From Gemmatimonas sp. (lineage in GTDB: Bacteria > Gemmatimonadota > Gemmatimonadetes > Gemmatimonadales > Gemmatimonadaceae): 37,437 bases of DNA. The stretch lies in the NCBI GenBank assembly GCA_011390805.1, contig JAABRT010000029.1, positions 1 to 37,437 on the forward strand, written 5' to 3'. Below the pieces are notes generated by a model. That model saw only the letters and a program-made list of their open reading frames with translations, did not search any database and was not told the DNA's origin. The position numbers were made by a program, and so were the translations under genes. Positions 33,612-37,437 of this stretch are shown here, piece by piece (positions within the stretch are counted from its first letter, which is position 1; each line of letters opens with the position of its first letter).

Positions 33612-36581
33612 GTGCCCGACAATACTCCAGTGACATTGCCCACCCGTCCGCGGTTGTTTCTGGTGGACGGGTACGCACTCATTTATCGCGCATTCTTTGC
33701 GCTGATCAATCGACCGCTGGTGACTCGGCGAGGCGAGAACACCTCGATCGCCTGGGGCATCGCCAACTTTCTCAAGCGGCTGCTGGCAACGCACAAGCCG
33801 GAGAATCTGGCCTGGGTGCACGACGCGGGTGCGTCGTTCCGCGATGAGATCTATCCCGACTACAAAGCCACGCGCGAAAAGCTCACCGACGATTTACAAG
33901 CCGATTTTGACACCGGTATTGAGCGTGTGCTGCAACTGCTGCGCGCCTATGATGTGCCGGTCTTGTCTGTTGAAGGTTACGAAGCAGACGACGTGATCGG
34001 CACGCTCGCAAAGCAGGGTGCCGAGGCCGGTTACGATGTGGTGATCATTTCGGGAGACAAGGATTTTCACCAGTTGGTGAATGAACATGTCTGGCTGCTC
34101 AATCCCGGTCGGGGTGGTCCGGCGGCAGTGGACGAGCAGTGGGTAGGCATGGACAACGCCAGTGCACGTCTGGGTGTGGCACCCGAACGTGTGATTGACT
34201 ATCTGGCGCTGGTTGGTGATTCGTCGGACAACGTGCCGGGTGTGAAAGGCATTGGCGAGAAGGGCGCCGTGGAGCTCATTGAAGCGTACGGTGCGCTCGA
34301 AGATATTCTGGCCAATGTGGACGACATCAAAAAGAAACGTCCACGGGAAGCGTTGCAGACGCAGGCCGACGCTGCACGTTTGTCGAAGACGCTGGTCACC
34401 ATTCGCACCGATGTACCGGTTGCATTCGAGCCTGAGCGGTTGGCGATCAGCGCCCCCGATGCCGATGCGCTGCGTGCACTGTACCAGGAGCTGGAGTTCA
34501 ACTCGCTGTTGCGTGATCTGGCGCCCGCGGCCGGTGGCAGTGCGCCCGTCAACAGTGCTGACGCGCCGACGGTTGCAGCGCGCGGCGACGCGAGTGAGTC
34601 GTCAGATGCTCAAGCGCATACCGTTGCCGCTGTCACCATGCACACCGGCGAATCGGGTATCGCAGTGCGCACGGATTCAACGTACACACTGGTTGATTCG
34701 GTGAGCGACGTTGCGCGCGTCATTGCCCGAGCGCGCGAGACAGGTCGCATTGCGTTTGACACGGAAACGTGCATCAACGCTGATTCACCAACCGCCGTCG
34801 ATCCGTTGCGCTGCGCACTGGTGGGATTGTCATTGGCGGTTGCACCGGGTGAAGCGTACTACCTGCCATTCGCACACAAGGCGTACGACGGGGCCGGCAA
34901 CCTGTCGTTGTTATCGGGGGATGCCGGCATTGCCGGTTCGCGTCTGTCGGCGCATGACAGTGTGCCCGTGAACTTGCCGCCCATTGACAGCGATGCGATG
35001 CAACCGCTGCGCGAGTTGCTGGCCGATGCGTCGGTAAAGAAAATCGCGCAGAACGCCAAGTACGACATACTGGTGCTTCGCAGCCACGGAGTGGCACTGC
35101 ATGGGCTGGACGCTGATACCATGCTCATGAGTTACATCCTTGATCCGGGTCGCCGCTCACACGGGCTTGATCAGCTGGCGTTTGAACATCTTGGCCATAC
35201 GATGACGTCGTATGAGCAGGTGGTAGGAAAGGGTCGGCATCAGTTGCCCTTTGATGTGGTGCCCGTTGATGCCGCGCGTGACTACTCGTGCGAAGACGTG
35301 GACATCACGTGGCGGCTGTACGACGTGCTGCTGCCGCTGCTGGCCGAGTCGGGCATGCTGTCACTGTTTCACGAGATTGAAGTGCCGCTGGTGCATGTGC
35401 TCAGTGATATGGAGTGGGAAGGAATCGCCATTGATCTTGAGTGGTTCCGCTCGCTCAAGGTGCGCTTTCAAGGCGAACGTGAGCGGGTGGAGCAGGAGAT
35501 CTACGCGGAGGCGGGGGAGACGTTCAACATCAACTCCAATCCGCAGCTGCGTACCATTCTTTTTGAGAAGCTCGGGCTGCCCGTCAAGAAGAAAACGGCG
35601 TCCGGTCCCAGCACCGACGCGAGTGTGTTGCAGGAGTTGGCGGAAGAAGGGCATACGTTGCCCACGCTGCTCATGGAATACCGCGAGCTGTTCAAGCTTG
35701 AAGGCACGTATATCGATGCGCTGCCCAAGCTGGTGCATCCGCGCGATCATCGTTTGCACACGTCGTACAATCAGACGGTTGCCGCGACCGGACGGTTGTC
35801 GTCGAGTGATCCCAACCTGCAGAACATCCCGATCCGGCGAGAACTCGGTCGCGACATTCGCCGGGGATTTATTCCGCGTGACGGATGTGTGCTGGTGGCG
35901 GCCGACTATTCGCAGGTTGAGCTGCGTTTGCTGGCGCATCTCTCCGGCGATCCGGCGTTTGTGGATGCGTTCAACGCCGGTGGAGACATTCACCGGCAAA
36001 CGGCCGCGGTGATTTTTGGTGTGGAGCTTTCTGATGTGACCAGCGACATGCGCGCGCGCGCGAAGACGATCAACTTCGCAACGATTTATGGACAGGGCGC
36101 TTTTGCCCTGGCGCGTCAGCTCAAGATTTCACAGTCCGATGCAAAAGCCTTCATTGACACCTACTTCGAGCGCTTTGCCGGTGTGAAGGCGTTTCTTGAA
36201 CAGTGTGTGGTCGATGCGAAAGCACGCGGGTATGTGGAGACGATCTTCAAGCGGCGTCGGTTTGTCCCCGAACTGCGTGACCGCAACTTCAACGTGCGCG
36301 CGTTTGGCGAACGCATCGCCGCGAACGCTCCCATTCAGGGTTCGGCCGCCGACCTGATCAAGATTGCCATGCTGCGCATTCACCACGCGCTGGCCACCGG
36401 TCCGTTGGCGGCCCGGATGCTGTTGCAGGTGCACGACGAACTGGTATTCGACGTGCCGGAGGATGAAGTGGAAGCGCTGTCGGCGCTGGTGCGTGAGCAC
36501 ATGGAAGGCGCGGCCACGTTGCGCGTGCCACTGGTGGTGGATATCGGCGTCGGCAAAAACTGGTTGGAGTCCAAGGGCTGA
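33612..36581 (+). CDS. polA: DNA polymerase I
   Basis: 989 residues, somewhat longer than E. coli Pol I (928). The 5' nuclease domain (about 1-300) has LFLVDGYALIYRAFFALINR, VEGYEADDVIGTLAKQ, IISGDKDFHQLV and LVGDSSDNVPGVKGIGEKGA. A variable linker of about 60 residues follows. The 3'-5' proofreading domain keeps its DxE (FDTET), the exo II Asp (AQNAKYDILVL) and the exo III YxxxD (YSCEDVD). The polymerase domain shows motif A (DYSQVELRLLAHLSGD), motif B (RARAKTINFATIYGQGAFAL) and motif C (QVHDELVFDVP). It removes primers and fills gaps. The start is GTG. Confidence 0.97.
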   Translation: MPDNTPVTLPTRPRLFLVDGYALIYRAFFALINRPLVTRRGENTSIAWGIANFLKRLLATHKPENLAWVHDAGASFRDEIYPDYKATREKLTDDLQADFDTGIERVLQLLRAYDVPVLSVEGYEADDVIGTLAKQGAEAGYDVVIISGDKDFHQLVNEHVWLLNPGRGGPAAVDEQWVGMDNASARLGVAPERVIDYLALVGDSSDNVPGVKGIGEKGAVELIEAYGALEDILANVDDIKKKRPREALQTQADAARLSKTLVTIRTDVPVAFEPERLAISAPDADALRALYQELEFNSLLRDLAPAAGGSAPVNSADAPTVAARGDASESSDAQAHTVAAVTMHTGESGIAVRTDSTYTLVDSVSDVARVIARARETGRIAFDTETCINADSPTAVDPLRCALVGLSLAVAPGEAYYLPFAHKAYDGAGNLSLLSGDAGIAGSRLSAHDSVPVNLPPIDSDAMQPLRELLADASVKKIAQNAKYDILVLRSHGVALHGLDADTMLMSYILDPGRRSHGLDQLAFEHLGHTMTSYEQVVGKGRHQLPFDVVPVDAARDYSCEDVDITWRLYDVLLPLLAESGMLSLFHEIEVPLVHVLSDMEWEGIAIDLEWFRSLKVRFQGERERVEQEIYAEAGETFNINSNPQLRTILFEKLGLPVKKKTASGPSTDASVLQELAEEGHTLPTLLMEYRELFKLEGTYIDALPKLVHPRDHRLHTSYNQTVAATGRLSSSDPNLQNIPIRRELGRDIRRGFIPRDGCVLVAADYSQVELRLLAHLSGDPAFVDAFNAGGDIHRQTAAVIFGVELSDVTSDMRARAKTINFATIYGQGAFALARQLKISQSDAKAFIDTYFERFAGVKAFLEQCVVDAKARGYVETIFKRRRFVPELRDRNFNVRAFGERIAANAPIQGSAADLIKIAMLRIHHALATGPLAARMLLQVHDELVFDVPEDEVEALSALVREHMEGAATLRVPLVVDIGVGKNWLESKG

Positions 36582-36585
36582 CGTT

Positions 36586-36633
36586 CAGCGAACGGATGCA
36601 GCGAACGGATACAGCGGACGGATGCAGCGAGCG
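36586..36633 (+). repeat. 13-bp tandem repeat, 3.7 copies
   Basis: Units CAGCGAACGGATG (36586-36598), CAGCGAACGGATA (36599-36611), CAGCGGACGGATG (36612-36624) and a partial CAGCGAGCG (36625-36633). It begins 5 bases after the polA stop codon. Confidence 0.85.
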
Positions 36634-36759
36634 CCCCTTCCGCGGTCTTGCGTTTTGCCAGATGCGGTTGGCGTTCGCCAGAGCATGATCACATCCTGGT
36701 ATCAGGTGGAAAACTCCAAACTGTTGTGGTGCATGGCTTTACGTGGTGATGCACGCTGC

Positions 36760-36774
36760 GGCACCGGCCTTGCA
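36760..36774 (+). promoter_or_regulatory. candidate sigma-54 promoter of the pilin gene
   Basis: GGCAC (36760-36764), five bases, TTGCA (36770-36774). This gives GG and GC ten bases apart, the -24/-12 spacing of sigma-54 promoters. Transcription would begin near 36785, about 72 bases before the pilin start. Sigma-54 control of major pilins through PilR is known in several phyla. No upstream activator site was identified. Confidence 0.45.
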
Positions 36775-36856
36775 CTTGTTCACGGCAACAGTCGGTGTGG
36801 GAGTTTGGGGGGAAGCCCCTCTGTCCAACCGTCGATTCTTCCCCAGAGGTGGTGTC

Positions 36857-37252
36857 ATGTCGTCGAGCACGGGAGTTGTCCGGCGCGGATTTACGCTCAT
36901 TGAGCTGCTGATCGTTGTGGTGATCATAGGTATTCTGGCTGCGATCGCTATTCCGAAGTTCTCCAGCACCAAGGGCAAGAGTTACGCTGCGGCCATGAAG
37001 AGCGACCTGCGGAATCTGGCTGTGCAGCAGGAGAACTACTTCTACAACAACGGTCAGTACACGAACAGTTTGGCGTTGGTGTCGTTTAATGGATCTGCCG
37101 ATGTGGCGTTGACGATCACCGAGGCCTCCATTGGCGGCTGGTCGGCAACGGCCACGCATCCGCTGGCGTCACCGCTCACCTGTGCCGTGTTTTTCGGGAG
37201 TGCGGCAGCGGTGGCACCGGCTCTGTCAGAAGGCATTGTGCGCTGTGAATAG
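36857..37252 (+). CDS. type IV pilin-like protein
   Basis: 131 residues. A short leader MSSSTGVVRRG precedes the prepilin peptidase site G-FTLIELL; the Glu at mature position 5 is present. The hydrophobic helix LLIVVVIIGILAAIAIP then builds the pilus core. The globular part is small, with QQENYFYNNGQYTNSLAL typical of PilA/PilE, and two cysteines (PLTCAVF and IVRCE) that probably form the C-terminal disulfide loop. ATG 36857 is chosen since GAGGTGGT lies close upstream and the leader is of normal length. No other pilus gene is in view. It ends with a strong terminator. Confidence 0.92.
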   Translation: MSSSTGVVRRGFTLIELLIVVVIIGILAAIAIPKFSSTKGKSYAAAMKSDLRNLAVQQENYFYNNGQYTNSLALVSFNGSADVALTITEASIGGWSATATHPLASPLTCAVFFGSAAAVAPALSEGIVRCE

Positions 37253-37330
37253 CTGACTCTGAACAAGGCTGGTTACCGCTGTAAACAGCTGTAACCCGCT
37301 GATTGACAGAACGGCTGCGCATGTGCGCCT

Positions 37331-37374
37331 GACGCCGGACCGGAAGCATCGCTTGCGGCCGGCGTCTTGCTTTG
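37331..37374 (+). terminator. intrinsic terminator after the pilin gene
   Basis: GACGCCGG (37331-37338) pairs with CCGGCGTC (37359-37366), and the inner part pairs on (CCG-GAAGC with GCTTG-CGG) around an ATC loop. It is followed by a T-rich tail TTGCTTTGT. It lies about 80 bases after the pilin stop. Confidence 0.82.
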
Positions 37375-37390
37375 TACAGGTTGCGGCATC

Positions 37391-37437
37391 ATGACAACCG
37401 ATTTCATGTCTGCCGACTCAACGCCGCCGGCCCGCCC
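37391..37437 (+). CDS. start of a further gene, truncated by the window edge
   Basis: ATG at 37391 opens a frame to the edge reading MTTDFMSADSTPPAR. It stands 17 bases after the pilin terminator tail; an ATG at 37406 is also in frame. Too short to name. Confidence 0.35.
   Translation, partial: MTTDFMSADSTPPAR

Noticed and set aside
36634..36856. Possible cyclic-di-GMP riboswitch before the pilin gene
   Set aside because: The conserved CACGCACAGGGCAAACC core of the GEMM class is absent.
1..37437. tRNA genes, CRISPR arrays, insertion sequences
   Set aside because: No regular spaced repeats, transposase-like frames or clear T-loop cloverleaf patterns were noticed on reading; a tRNAscan or CRISPR search was not run.

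Overview
The window is about 37 kb of GC-rich bacterial chromosome centred on the replication-initiation neighbourhood. On the minus strand lie rpmH, rnpA, yidD, yidC and mnmE. Divergently on the plus strand lie dnaA and dnaN. The gene mix suggests a member or close relative of the Gemmatimonadota: a GWxTD lipoprotein, a leishmanolysin-like lipoprotein with Ig-like repeats, paired M16 peptidases, DUF2225 and DUF2268 proteins, an MprF-like synthase, a type IV pilin and a type A RNase P RNA. The phylum is inferred from gene content only; no 16S rRNA is present.

Layout. 1-2.6 kb: a partial holA (DNA polymerase III delta), then an anti-sigma/ECF sigma pair with a candidate autoregulated ECF promoter and a terminator between the two genes. 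2.5-4.05 kb: an ADP-ribose pyrophosphatase (NUDIX) in an operon with a SET-domain protein carrying a histone-H1-like lysine tail, followed by a tiny Fe-S-protein fragment. 4.06-8.8 kb: two coupled M16 peptidases, divergent from a secreted leishmanolysin-like lipoprotein. 8.8-15.1 kb: YdcF-like protein, beta-CASP nuclease, TspO, ClC transporter, MprF-like synthase, small DUF4177-like protein. 15.2-17.7 kb: upp, DUF2225 protein, DUF2268 protease.

17.9-25.7 kb is the origin region: mnmE-yidC-yidD-rnpA-rpmH, a promoter pair with a perfect DnaA box, dnaA, an intergenic region with a 22-bp perfect palindrome, dnaN and two small unknown genes. 25.7-27.2 kb: a lipoprotein and rnpB, so both RNase P subunits lie within about 6 kb. 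27.4-33.6 kb: an AraC-type regulator, a chemoreceptor, pyrE overlapping a Ser/Thr kinase gene, and the GWxTD lipoprotein. 33.6-37.4 kb: polA, a 13-bp tandem repeat, a candidate sigma-54 promoter, a type IV pilin with terminator, and the first codons of a further gene.

Most genes are housekeeping: replication (dnaA, dnaN, polA, holA), RNA processing (rnpA, rnpB, mnmE, beta-CASP nuclease), membrane insertion (yidC, yidD) and pyrimidine metabolism (upp, pyrE). The points most worth a second look are: the missing start codon of rnpA, the SET/H1-tail protein beside a NUDIX hydrolase, the kinase-pyrE overlap, the MprF-like protein with its membrane part at the wrong end, the sigma-factor control region, the palindrome between dnaA and dnaN, and the sigma-54-like pilin promoter. 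No mobile element, CRISPR array, tRNA or rRNA was seen. No gene-free stretch exceeds 300 bases.
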